This document shows positions 25,055 through 36,609 of a stretch of DNA of 64,000 bases, in pieces. The translations under genes were made by a program, and so were the position numbers. A model generated the notes under the pieces. The model searched no databases, was not told the DNA's origin, and saw only the letters and a list, made by a program, of their open reading frames with translations. The DNA lies in contig CAJNDS010002229.1 in the NCBI GenBank assembly GCA_905221605.1, positions 488,199-552,198 on the forward strand. Reading direction: 5' to 3'. Origin of the DNA: Symbiodinium natans (taxonomy: Eukaryota > Sar > Dinophyceae > Suessiales > Symbiodiniaceae). How positions within the stretch are numbered: position 1 is the stretch's first letter; every line of letters begins with the position of its first letter.

Positions 25055-26788
25055 TCAACGGAGGAGTGAAGAAAGCAGGACAATGCATTGCTCGATGCAT
25101 TCGAAACGCGCAACAGGCAGCCAAGGGGAGCAAAGCAGAGCATACCTTTTGTGCCCGGATGACCGCGCTAGCGCTGGCGCACTTGCACCTGTCCGTTCAG
25201 GGTACGGAAATCGGCCGTACCCTGCCTGTTCACGCCTTCTATCGTGTCCTGCAGCTCTCTGCGCAAGTTCTGCAAGTGGCAAGATGATGGGTGCGCACGC
25301 CGCACGGAAGCCGCCGAGCCGCTCTTCCAAAGTAACCCAGGTGGGTGAGATCCTTCGACGGAGGTACCGACGAAGCCTTTGCCGAAGGGTGGCAACAACG
25401 CGGCTGCTCCACACTCCTGCTCCGGGGGCACGACCATCAGACAAGGATGCCATGAGCTGCTGGATGGCAGGAGGAGAGGGACCAGCCCTGGTCCAGGGCA
25501 AAGAGGAGCGGGCACAGAGCCAGCTCCAGTGGCAGTCTGGACAAAGGAGCGTAGGATTGTCGGCAGATGGCCTGAAGACGTTGTTGGCCCCATGGTTCCA
25601 GGCGCACTGACCTCTAAAGTGCAGAGAAACACCACATGCACGGCAAGACACGACTGAGCGTTGCCTGCACCAAGGGCATGGAAGAGGCCCCTCAGGCGCA
25701 ATATCGGCAAACAAAGCTCCACAACATCGTGGGCAGCACTGGACGGGTTGTCTCGGGCGTTCGCCGGCATCCGCGCAAGTGCACTGACGCAGGAGAAGGG
25801 ACCTGGCGAGATGCCACGATAACTTCTCCGAGTTCCAACGCACTACTGAACCGCAGTCCCGGAGGGGAACGCCCGCAGAGGATAGGAGGCGAAGAACGTG
25901 TGTATCCGAGACCCGCGTACCTTGGGGGAGGAAAGCTAACCGAAACCGAGAAATGGCCGTGCGTTCGTCAGGCACAAGCCAGCGTAGCTCCCTAACCATT
26001 GCTCTGCCGCTTGGGGAGGCTAGCCAAGAGGGGATTGGATCAACCACCCTGAGGGGGACTGGGACATCCGCCGCAACTTCTACCGAGTCCAGCGACGCCC
26101 GCATTGCATTTGCTCGATCAGAGACCCACCCTTTGCAGGTATTCGGCACGAGTGCGACGGAGGCCAAGGATGAGCAGGCGCAGTGCACCTGCAGCCCCTC
26201 AGCAGCAAAGGAGGCATGGCTCCCTTCGGCTTCCGCTGAAGCAGAGGACAGGTTTTGGGAGGTACCATGCTGTTCGTCCTCAATGTCAAGGACCTCTTCA
26301 GCATCCGGGGAGGGGGGAGAGGAGACGGCCAAGTGGGAGGCGCCTTCGGCTGCCGTGGAGGCTGCACTGTTGTTGCCCGGCTCATTGCCGAAATCATTCA
26401 CCTCAGAGCACATTGGCACTAGCCATTGCCAGTTCGCCAAAATTGGCCAGCGCTGAGAATCTCCTACTGTGGGAGACCTGGCACGTGCAAGGTGAAGACG
26501 CTGCGCCTCGGCAATATGCTCAAGTGGAGCAGACCTAAGCAGCTCAGCTTCCATATCATCGCGCAGAAGTTGAACCAAGGGGAGCATAGCCGGGCAGGAC
26601 ATTACCACGTGGCGCGGTGTTCCTGGTAGCGCACGACATAGTGGGCAGGTGCGGTGGGAAAAGCCTTCAACAGTGGACCAACGATGAGCCAGCTCAAGGA
26701 GTTGGGCATCTGAGTGCAATCTCTCTGTCCAGCTGCCACCAATTGCCCGCACACAGGCCGCTAAACAGAGACGTTGACGGAGCCACAA
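25055..26788 (-). mobile_element. 3' fragment of a retroelement ORF with zinc-finger C-terminus
   Basis: A 577-codon open frame begins with a TTG directly after an in-frame TGA, so it is a truncated start, not a real one. Near its start it carries CPLCRALPGTPRHVVMSCPA, a CxxC...H...C motif of the type found at the end of LINE reverse transcriptases. A long Ser/Ala/Glu-rich linker follows, then closely spaced cysteine pairs (CCPRCCG, CPWCRQ, CRACGVSLHFRGQC) forming a zinc-finger-like tail. The reverse-transcriptase core itself is not present. The sense-strand 3' side runs toward a (CT)n tract ((AG)n on plus, 24896-24944). The plus-strand 275-codon frame here is a shadow. Could instead be a host gene fragment. 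Confidence 0.5.
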
Positions 26789-26924
26789 TCAGGCACTCGT
26801 ATCAACAACGTTGATGCACTGGTACTGTCACTCCGCAGGAGACCTCTAAGCCTACTGGGAGGTGCTCATCGGGCTGACGAAGCCGCAGCCCTTAGTACCG
26901 CCCCTGGGAGACTAAGAGATCAGA

Positions 26925-27474
26925 GCCCACGTGCTTTTTTATGCTTTCACCAGCTTCCACGCGAACCCACAAACCCTAAACTAAGCACGATGCATCGATC
27001 AAGGTGCATTCTTTCATTGAGGGTAGATTGGGCCCGGCCTTTGGACTCTCTCTGTTGAGAGCCCCAGCGCCTCCAGGAACAGGGCGCCGCTGCGCGCGTT
27101 GGCTTCGGCAACCTGCTCCATCCAGTCGCCCTGGCCCTGCCGCGGTTTTCGGAAGAACCACGGCGGCTGCCAAGGGCAGAGCTCCAGAATGGGAGCGGCG
27201 CCGACGTACGGCAGCTGCATCTTGCTGGCTCACTCTGCCAAATCCAAAGCCCCTTCACATTGCTTTGCGCCCTTTCCTTCTCGAGCCTGGATCACGCTGT
27301 CCAGACCCAGTCGCGCCATTACGTGAGCCTGCTCCATGCCAACCAGGTCCGCTTGCGGGGTCAGGAGGGCCTCCAAGGCCGTGATGCCGAATGCAAAGGC
27401 GTCGAGCTGAGGGCTTGCAGCGCGCTTCCCCACGGCAGTCGTGCCCCTTCAACTTGAGCCAAAATGGCTACGGA
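26925..27474 (-). pseudogene. Retrocopied protein-kinase-like fragment carrying a 5' spliced leader
   Basis: In sense direction: dinoSL (27474-27453), then an intronless frame GTTAVGKRAASPQLDAFAFG then ITALEALLTP, which matches the activation-loop end and the D(V/A)(W/F)(S/A)FG..LE core of the kinase C-lobe. The frame continues to ALDLAE, meets TGA near 27230, then reopens in the same frame (MQLPYVGAAPILELCPWQPP to GPIYPQ, stop near 27014). A short A-run (AAAAAA, about 26937) lies about 70 bp further. There is no upstream ATG, and about half the kinase domain is missing. This suggests SL addition to a truncated or internally spliced transcript, then reverse transcription and decay. Confidence 0.6.
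27453..27474 (-). other. Dinoflagellate spliced-leader (dinoSL) relic, full length
   Basis: The minus strand carries the complete 22-nt leader, beginning TCCGTAGCC and ending TTTTGGCTCAAG. It matches the published consensus DCCGUAGCCAUUUUGGCUCAAG class at every position. It directly abuts coding sequence rather than a GT donor and Sm site, so it is a retro-inserted relic, not an SL RNA gene. Confidence 0.85.
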
Positions 27475-28335
27475 TTCGGGCAGGGTTTAAGGCTTCCTAA
27501 ACCCTAAGCCCTAAAACCTAAACCCTAAGCCCTAAACCGCGGGAAGTACATCACCATGTCGAAGCACTCATGGCACGAAGCCGGGACGCTCGACACTCAA
27601 GCAATGTGCATGCTGGACTAGCTGTCCAGGCCGAAGGACGTGTGGCATAGGGTTTAGGGTTTAGGGTTTAGGGTTTGGGGTTTAGGGTTTGGGGTTTAGG
27701 GTTTGGGGTTGAGCTTCTCAATACCCCCCTGCACTGGGGGCATAGTTCTGGCAAGTTTCATGACTCGCAAAGACATTCGCCAAGCAGTAAGAATTTAACC
27801 CCAAATAGGACCGTTGAGGAGACCTAGGACTAAGGGCCCTGGAACCTTTATTGAAGGTAGTTGGGGAGGGGGGCAAGGGGGGGGGGGGGGGGGGTGGTGC
27901 GCGTGTGGAGGGGTCTAGGTAAATCCTGAACTTTAAATTCTTGACCCTTAAGCCTCAACGCCTAAACCCCTAGCCGAGCCTACCTAATCAAGCCTCCTAG
28001 GCCCCATAACCCTAAACCCTAGTCTTTAAGTACGGCCGTATTCGGACCGTGTAGGCCTTTGCTTCCCCAACCCTGGAAACTCAACTCAACCCTACAAACC
28101 CTAGAAACCTCAAACCCTGAACCTTGCTATCCTACGAACTCGGCAAATTCGACTAACCGCAAACCCAAAACCCTACTAGCCCTAAATCTCAAACCCTACT
28201 AGCCCTAAACCCTAAACCCTAAACACTAAACCCTAACTCAAGTTTAAAGGTACTAGCCCTAAAATGTAGGAAGGTGTCGAAGCGAGGGCCTCGAAGCTGA
28301 GAGCGGAGGCGACGAAGGTCTCCCAAGGGGGAAGG

Positions 28336-28505
28336 GTTTAGGGTTTAGGGTTTAGGGTTTAGGGTTTAGGGTTTAGGGTTTAGGGTTTAGGGTTTAGGGT
28401 TTAGGGTTTAGGGTTTAGGGTTTAGGGTTTAGGGTTTAGGGTTTAGGGTTTAGGGTTTAGGGTTTAGGGTTTAGCGTTTCGCGTTTAGGGTTTAGGGTTT
28501 AGGGT
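28336..28505 (+). repeat. Interstitial telomere-type arrays, 28-43 kb
   Basis: 28336-28505 is near-perfect TTTAGGG. Others: 30763-31013, 31440-31535, 32053-32150, 32995-33105 (intron 15), 35930-36045 (C-strand, intron 10), 39895-39970 (intron 4), 40457-40612 (intron 2), 40770-40873 (intron 1), 41375-41438 (C), 42421-42615. Confidence 0.88.
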
Positions 28506-28673
28506 TCAGCATCTCAAGTCCGAGCATTCACTAGTCAAGCAGCTTGTCAAGCGTTGGAAAAAAAACCCACCCGCCCAAGAAACCCATAACATTGAGAAAA
28601 TACAAAGTTCACTCAATACATTTCCAGTAGTTAGTTGTGGGGCCCTAAACCCTACGGTTTAAAAGCCCCTATC

Positions 28674-29410
28674 GGTGAAGGCTCCATTTTGGTCAAAAAT
28701 CCAGAAAACGAGAGGCCACCCAGAACCGTCGATTTCAGTACTTCAAAATCATTTTAAATAGGGACCCAGGCCGATCCTGGGGTCCCCCTCATTTGGGGTG
28801 TTTTTGGAGGCAAACTTTCCCTCCCAAGGCGGGTCGGAGTTTGAGGCAAGGGGGGGTCTCCGAAGACTATTTTGCTTTTAAAATTGAAAAATGCGACCTC
28901 CCCTTGACCAAAACTGGGCTGTGAAAAGGTCGCAGGGGTGGTCCTTCATCAGAACGGAAGGAAAAATCCTGAAACACACTGAAAAACTTTGAAAAACCTG
29001 AAAAAACATTGAAAAATTCTGAAAAACCTTGAAAAACTTGAAGTGAAGGCTCGGTTTGGTCAAAAATCCAGAAAACGACCGTCGATTTCAGTACTAAAAA
29101 ATCGCATTTTTAACTGGGACCTGCGCCGATCCTGGGGCCCCCCCCCTCATTTGGGTGTTTTTGGAGGCAAACTTTCCCTCTCAAGGGGGGTCGGAGTTTG
29201 AGGCAAGGGGGCCTCCGAAGACTATTTTGCCTTTAAAATTGCAAAATACGACCCCCCCCCTGACCAAAACTAGGCTGTGAAAAGGTCGCGGGGCGGCCCT
29301 TCATCAGAATTGAAGGTTAAAAGCCCTGAAACATCCTGAAAAACATTGAAAAACCTTGAAAAACACTGAAAAAACTCTGAAAAACCTTGAAAAACCTTGA
29401 AAAAACTCGG
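28674..29410. repeat. Tandem duplication, about 368-bp unit, two copies
   Basis: Both copies carry GTCAAAAATCCAGAAAACGA, CGTCGATTTCAGTACT, TTTGGAGGCAAACTTTCCCT and CTCCGAAGACTATTTTGC in the same order, then a TTGAAAAAC micro-repeat. Copy 1 is about 28674-29041, copy 2 about 29043-29410. No coding capacity is apparent. Confidence 0.8.
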
Positions 29411-29424
29411 GGAAAAGGACATTC

Positions 29425-29648
29425 ACCATTGCCCACTTTTGAAGCCGAAATTCACCATTGCCCACTTTTGAAGCTAGGAAAGTCACCGTTACCCACTTTC
29501 AGGAAATTCACCGTTGCCACTTTTGAGGCCAGGAAAGTCACCGTTGCCCACTTTTGAGGCCAGGAAATTCACCATTGCCCACTTTTGAGGCCAGGAAATT
29601 CACCATTGCCCACTTTTGAAGCCGAAAATCACCGTTGCCCACTTTTGA
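29425..29648. repeat. Minisatellite, about 31-34 bp unit, seven copies
   Basis: Repeating core AAATTCACCATTGCCCACTT followed by TTGAAGCC or TTGAGGCCAGG. Units alternate A/G at CACC(A/G)TTG. Confidence 0.8.
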
Positions 29649-31609
29649 ATTAGGGTTTAAATTCATTATGATAGAGAGGTTTAGGGTTTAGGGTTTAGGG
29701 TTTATGGCTTATAGGGTTTAGGGTTTGCTGTGATAGGGCGTAGATGCTGTGAAGGTTAGGTTTTGAAACAAGATCGAAAGCTTCGTGAGGCGCGAAGAGC
29801 AGCTTTGGCCCGATTGTGGAAGGCCATCTAACATTTTTCTCCCACCCCACGCCGTCCGAGGCGGCAAAGCCACCCAAACCTAGTCCTTTTCGGGTTTAGG
29901 CCTAAACTCAAGCCAACTGCTTACTTTCCATAAAGCTTCTTCATTCCGTCTCGCCAGCCTGGTTCAGGTTCACAAAAACAGCCACAGGTAGAAAGGCAGA
30001 AAGGCCCAGATGGGCCTGGGGCAACCGGCACAAAGGCGAGGGTGCAAGGAAGGCCCGGTGCCGCGGGGGCCGGATTCTAAGGATCTACGCCCAGGGGCGG
30101 GCAGCGCCCCCAAGAGTAGCGGGCAGAGGCATTGGCAGCTCCCAAAGCAAAACCCCTCCCCCCCCCCCTCCCGCGAGCCGCTGATGCTGCCGACGCTCGC
30201 CCCCGAATCCCCCGATGATGCGCACCCCTGGCCCCCCGCCCGGCCGCGCATCATGAGCATCACAGGCCTCAAAACGGAAATGTCCGTAACAGCACGAAAA
30301 CCGCGGTATTTACAGCGTTTTCTGCGTTTTCCAAGCTCGCAGCCGCATCCGAAACCCGAGACCCAACCCGCTGATGCTCATGATGCGCGCTCTTGCGGGG
30401 GTCCTTTGAGGTGGCCGATGCCCCCCCCCCCCCCAAAAAAACATCAACAACGCATCTTCGGCAGAAGTTAAAAAACAGAGTCAATGATGCTCTCAGGGCA
30501 TGCAAAAAATGCGTCCAGGAGCCAAATTTCGGTGGGGAATAGCGCGTTCTTCGCGACAAAAAATGTACCTAAACTGTAAACACCTAAACCCTGAACCCTA
30601 AACAATAACCCTAAAACCCTAAACCCTAAATCCTAGCCCTAAACCCTAAACAGCCCCTAAAACCACCCGGAGCCAACCGCCGTCCTCCTCCGCCGCGCGG
30701 CGAGGCGCGGGCGCCAGCGCGGCGCCCCGGAGCCGGCCGCTGAGGCCGAACTTAGGAGAATGGGGGGTTTAGGGTTTAGGGTTTAGGGTTTAGGGTTTAG
30801 GGTTTAGGGTTTAGGGGTTGAGGGGTTGAGGGGTTGAGGGGTTGAGGGGTTAAGGGTTTAGGGGTTGAGGGGTTTAGGGGTTTAGGGGTTAAGGGGTTAA
30901 GGGGTTAAGGGGTTTAGGGGTTTAGGGGTTTAGGGGTTAAGGGGTTAAGGGGTTAAGGGGTTTAGGGGTTTAGGGGTTAAGGGGTTAAGGGGTTTAGGGG
31001 TTTAGGGGTTTAGGGTTCAGGCTTATGAGGTTTAAAGGCAAAGCTTCGAGAGCTCTTGCCAAAAGCAAGCTAAAGCCAGGTTGCCCTGGTGGAGGGGTCA
31101 TGAAACGGCTGCTCTTGTGTGACACGAACATCCCGGAAGCTGCTGTGCTATAGGGGTCTTAACAACTCGAAAAAAAGGTTTTTGAGGGGGTACTCTAGTA
31201 CAATGATAAAGGAGCCATAAGGGAAGACGATTAGTAACCATTCCGACCCTTATATGAAGCATGCTAGGGCGAATGGATGGTCCCCTAAACCCCATAAACC
31301 CAAACCCCACAACCCCTAAACCGAAAACTTCTAAACCCTAAACCCTAAACCCCATAACCCCTAAGCCCCAAAACCCCTATTCCACAACCGCACAAGGTTG
31401 CCGGAAGTGAACCTTAGCATCCTTGGGAAGAACCCAGGGCTGACCCCCGGTTTAGGGTTCAGGGTTCAGGGTTCAGGGTTCAGGGTTCAGGGTTTAGGGT
31501 TTAGGGTTTAGGGTTTAGGGTTTAGGGTTCAGGGTTTGGAGCTCCCCCTCTTGTCTTTCTGGCTCTTCGTAGGGAATGAGGGAACCAGGCACCGGATATC
31601 CCCCAACAT

Positions 31610-31755
31610 ATACATATATATATATATATATATATACTGTAAACCCTCAACCCTCAAACCTTTGTATATGTATATCTATATACGTATACATACATACATA
31701 CATACATACATACATACATACATACATACATACATACATACATACACACATACAT
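31610..31755. repeat. Microsatellites (AT)n and (ATAC)n inside a family F element
   Basis: (TATA)n at 31611-31636 and (ATAC)n at about 31680-31750 expand the centre of the inverted-repeat element 31562-31823. Other microsatellites: (AG)n 24896-24944, (CT)n 58495-58575 followed by (TA)n 58580-58618, (TA)n 50590-50612. Confidence 0.85.
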
Positions 31756-32849
31756 ATACGTGTGTACTCTTATAGAAGGGATTAAAGATGGGTGTCTCAT
31801 TCCCTCCTTCCCTACGAAGACTATATGGGGGGGGGGGGGGGGCAAAAGATTAGAACAGGGTTTGTCGGGGCTTACTATAGTATACTTATATGGGGACTAT
31901 AAAGGGCTAACCCCTGAACCCTAAACCCTAAATCCTAACCCCTAAGCCCTAAACCCTGAACCCCCTTGTTTCGAAAGCCGCTGTGGCTCCTGCTCGCTTG
32001 AATCATTCTGCAAGATGCCCCTTCGGGGCTGGGACAGGTCGCTTCTTAAAATGAGAGTTTAGGGTTTAGGGTTTAGGGTTTAGGGTTTAGGGTTTAGGGT
32101 TTAGGGTTTAGGATTTACGGTTTAGGGTTTTAGGGTTTAGGGTTCAGGGTTTAAATTTAGCGGTCCCTGTTGGGGTTCCTTTACAAGGCAAACCCCGAGA
32201 TGCAGGGTAACCCCAACAAGGCAGTACCATTTAGGGAACTGACCCGCGTTAAATTCATCACACGCGTTAAATTCATCACACGCGTACATATCCTACGTCT
32301 TCAAAAATCCACGGAGAAGGCAAAGGTAGAAACCCTACTGATCTCTCAAAATTTTAGTGTCACCATGTCTTCTTCTTCAGCGAGGTATGCGTCGAGACGA
32401 CCATGCAGCTGGCCTTGGGCAGGGCTCCTTGGTTGCTTGATTCATAACCCCCCCCAAAAAAAAAAATGCATATTTTCAGCTTTACAGGGGGTTGTAGTAT
32501 CCCAAAAAGTGTAAAGGCGTAGTTTCAGTTTTATAGGGGGGTTGTAGTATCCCAAAAAGTGTCAAGTGCACTCACTCTGCTACAAAGGCTCTCTCCCATC
32601 GATGACTCGTCGTCACTTTCGGGCCTTCCACTCGTCATCCACCTCTACTCTTGGCTCTTTTAGCTGCCTTAATAAGAAACCCAATAAACCCAAAAAAGGT
32701 AAGGATCTAAAGTTACAGAAAAGTACGTCTCTCGGGAGTCATCGTACCCAACATTGCCCTCAACCCTAAACCCCAAACCCCAAACCCCAAACCCTAAACC
32801 CTAGACCTAAAACCCTAAACCCTAAAACCCTAAACCCTAAACCCAAAGA

Positions 32850-33772
32850 ATGATTCCCAAGTACGCCTAAGCCACAACTTGGAGCGAAGCGTTTGGAAGG
32901 CTCCGAGCACCAGCCGCCGTCCGATGTGCAAAGCTCGAATGGCCAGGTCCTCCTCGGAGCTCGACCGGGTGTGAAAAGGAAGTGCCACCTTACTTTAGGG
33001 TTTAGGGTTTAGGGTTTAGGGTTTAGGGTTTAGGGTTTAGGGTTTAGGGTTTAGGGTTTAGGGTTTAGGGTTTAGGGTTTAGGGTTTAGGGTTTAGAGTT
33101 TAGGGCAAGGAATACAAAGGTTAAACTTCACGACTCCTACAAAATCAGGAAACCCCAAAAAAGTTTAGAGTCCATGTATTGGCTAAGTAAGCCACTTCCA
33201 AGAAGACGGCCGCAAGCACACCTCAGTTGTCCAGCATCCTTGGGGGAACTAAAGGTTAACCTTTTGGGATGTTTTGGGGAGTATAGATACATATACACCA
33301 TAAAGGATAAAGGTAACTTCAGGGAGTATAGTATAGTTATATACCCAAAAAAAGGATAAAGGGTAACCGACTCGACTGCTAAGACACTCTGATAAGCCTC
33401 TCCATCCTCACAGTCTGTGGCGACGACCGGCGCCGATGCGTGCAACACGAAATCTTCGTCCGAGATCACGGGCAAGACAGCGCAAGCCTGAAGAAAGCGT
33501 GCCTTGAGCACGCACTCTTTGATATAGGGAGAAGCAAAGCAGTTCCTGGAGCACATCAAAACCATGAAATATGGCTGGATGTACTCCAGTTGGGTCTGCG
33601 GATTTTCCAGAGGTAGCACCATGATAGGCATGCCCCGATCCATCATGATTGGGGCAAGGAGCCGTTGTAGCACATGGGCTGATGCGAAGGCTTCTGGGTG
33701 TTCCTATACTCCCCTTAGAACCTTAATAAAAACAATCTTTTCAATATCCTCTTGGGTTTTACATAAACAAAA

Positions 33773-33814
<42 letters not shown>

Positions 33815-36609
33815 GTCCCAAGGGGGATCTAGGTTCATGGTCTACCACAATGCAAGCACCCTCGCTTCGAAGCACTGCGTTGTTGCTCTTCACACCTCTG
33901 CCAGTCAACTCGCCCACCATCTGCCCCACACTCACTGCAGAAACTTTCTCCATCGCAATGAGTTTCAGGGACGCAAGCCAGCGCAGAGTGGCCTTCACTT
34001 CGGACACTCCATAACCATAGGTTGTAAGGTCGAGGATGTCAGGCACGCGAGTGGCAATCTGCTTGATGAAGATTTCGTCGGGGAGTTTGAAGTCCGGCAG
34101 ACTCCTTAGGGCTGACCCATAACCATGTTGTACTCACCCTAAACCCTAAACCCTAAACCCTAAACCCTAAACCCTAAACCCCAAACCTTGTAGTTCGAGC
34201 TGGTTACTTTAAGAAGAAAGCATCGAACCAACAAGAACAAAGACGCACAAAGGGGGGTACCTCTGGGCTACCCTTCTAGGGGTCTTAACGGACGGTTATA
34301 GGGTTCTTACGGGAGCGGGGTTCAGGGTTTAGGGTTTAGGGTTAGGGTGGTTCGGGGGGGGTAGGTACCTACGAAACATTCGGGAAGCTTAGGGAGCCTT
34401 AGGGAATGGTAGTAGGTAGTGTGAGAGAGCCTTGGGTTGCCTGCCCCCCTTGAAGCTCCTCCCTTAAGAACCTTTTATCCCTAAACCCTAAACCCAAGCC
34501 CTAAACCCGAAACCCTAAACCAAGGCTCACAAGCACCGAAGTGACGTTCGACAGCCTGGCCGTGGCCATCTCACCGAGGCACCACTTGCGAGCCACGACG
34601 CCTCCGCAGGAGGCTGCTCGAAAACCCGTTTAGGGTTTAGGGTTTAGGGTTTAGGGCGGTTAACACCCGCCCCCCTAAAACCCGAAACCTCAAGGAACTT
34701 CCCTGTAGCACCAGCTACATCACTTGGTATTCCCTTATACCCAGGACAATCAGAAGAGAGAGAGAGAGAGCAACAAAAAAAGCCAACCAACAAAAACGGT
34801 GCTTCCAAGAAAAGCGGTCCGACAGGGACGGACCGAATTTCGAGCAGTCCCCTCCTGGGCTTCCAAGAATGACGAAGGTACGCACCTGCGTACCTGACGT
34901 GTTTTGGTGCTGCCTCCATCCTTAAACCCTAAACCCTAAACCCTAAACCCTCAACCCTGCACCCTAAACCCTAAACCCTAAACCCTGCACCCTAAACCCT
35001 AAACCCTAAACCCTAAACATGTGATTTTGAAAAATCCATGGCCATGTTCTAATTCGACTGTTCGAGCGACACAGAAAGACTAGACAACCTCAAGAGAGCC
35101 CCCCAAAACCCTACGCCCAAAAAGCCCTCAACCCTCTTCGATATGAAGTCCAAAGATACTCACGTAAGAGAAGAGCAAGGTTAGGTCGGTGAGGCTGTCC
35201 AAATCCAGAAAAGTCGTGAAGTGAGAGCCGCGACCTGCAAAGGGGGGCAGAAGTTTAGGGTTTTGCCTTTCGGGACGTTCTTTTGAGAAGAGTAAGTGAG
35301 CCAAAGGGTTTGGCATGTCAATGCGTGAGTCTGGACAATCGCGAACATGGCGTGGCAGCGCCGCCAAGTGAGCAGGGAATCGTGGGGGGGTGGCCCTAAT
35401 ACTCAGTTGTCCAGTACCTAGGGGTTTTAAAGGTTAACCTTTGGGAATATAAGGGGAATATATTAACCCAAAAAGGTTAAAGGTTACCTACTCTACTACT
35501 AAGAATATCATTGTCTCAAGCACAAAGAAGTCTCTGCGGAGGGAGCCGTGGTTTGGGATGTGTGGCGGGGTCGCGTAGGGCTTCCAGGTTTCTGGTTAGC
35601 ACAAGGAAATACCAAGGTACAACCCTGAACCCTAAACCCTATCTAAACCATAAAATCCTCCACCCGGGGGGGTGAGCAGTCAGCACTGTCCTCATGATTT
35701 GGTGGCTGTCTTGCTTTGTTGCTGTGAACTGACAGCTTGGCTTCGTGGTTTGGGATGAGCACTGCCGTTACAGTTCTGTGCCCGTCTTCATGAGAGTCTG
35801 AACGTTCTGATGAACAACAGACTCGAGATCAACACAAAAAACCCACGCACCCCAACATGCGAGAACATCACCACTGGCGGGCTTCAAGTCGCGGTCCAAA
35901 GCAGCGAACCATTGACTTTTGCCTCGCCCTAAACCCTAGACCCTAAACCCTAAGCCCTAAACCCTAAACCCCTAAACCCTAAACCCTAAACCCTAAACCC
36001 TAAACCCTAAACCCCTAAACCCCTAAACCCCTAAACCCCTAAACCCTTGCTTACACACAAAAGCGCCCACTTGTTCTCGACACATGTGACACACTCATCC
36101 CTCCCAAGTTCATCTTCCGCCCTTGGCATGCGGCTTAGCTTACTGTTGGTTAGTAGGGAATGAGGGAAGGAGGGTACCATATAGAATTCCTTAAACGGGT
36201 ACATACAGGGGATAGAGGGTACCCTACATAATCCTTTAAAGGGTATATACAGGGGGAATTGGCACCTCACTCCTTCATTCCCTACGAACCAGCAGTAAGT
36301 GATTCGTGTGTGAACGGCGCGCGATGCGAGGCTGCACGCTCGCGGCAAGAACACGCAGCTTTGGCCGTGCAGGTGTCATGGAATTCACCACAAGCCTGTA
36401 ACATGCTAGGGCAAGTGCACGATCAGCAAAGAAGAACACCATGAATGGTCACTAGGTGACAACAGAAGAATCTACTCTAGCAGAAACAGCAACGCAGAAT
36501 GTCGTAAAAGTAGCTGTCCTCGCCTTGGAGCTCCATCTTCAACCATCGGGCCAATGAAGCGGTCACTGCTTTGTGGTGGCAAAGGAAGAAGCTGAAGGGC
36601 TTGTGGAAC
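32850..36609 (-). CDS. 3' part: TIR-like cytosolic region (exons 10-16)
   Basis: Exon 10 encodes PFSFFLCHHKAVTASLARWL. Exon 11 gives FLDLDSLTDLTLLFSY. The 31-nt exon 12 gives VRTFVILGSP. Exon 13 gives VVARKWCLGEMATARLS. Exon 14 continues LPDEIFIKQIATRVPDILDL. Exon 15 holds ACIVVDHEPRSPLEAF across its 5' join, then HVLQRLLAPIMMDRGMP. Exon 16 has VALPFHTRSSSEEDLAIRAL. The order (FF..HHK, FLDLDSL, FVILGSP, WCLGE) matches boxes of TIR-type domains, where the Glu of WCxxE is the catalytic residue of NAD-cleaving TIRs and lies near the interface in signalling TIRs. That is family knowledge; activity here is not shown. Exon 10 to 11 is a long GC-AG intron (36523-35235) carrying telomere-type repeats and two introner-like elements. 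Confidence 0.62.

Noticed and set aside
24783-25610. 275-codon plus-strand open frame with Arg/Glu repeats
   Set aside because: Its Arg/Glu run is an (AG)n microsatellite, and the rest is the antisense shadow of the zinc-finger-bearing minus frame at 25055-26788.
29425-29648. CRISPR-like repeat array
   Set aside because: Units are contiguous with no unique spacers, and the genome is eukaryotic; it is a minisatellite.
33137-33376. Tail of the 178-codon minus-strand frame (LYPFFGYITILYSLKLPLSF and on)
   Set aside because: This part is a family B element in intron 15; joining at GCA|GTCGAG...TAAG|GTGGCA preserves frame and family pattern.
36031-36354. 107-codon minus-strand frame
   Set aside because: Most of it is the family F inverted-repeat element inside intron 10; skipping it gives a perfect GC-AG join between exons 10 and 11.
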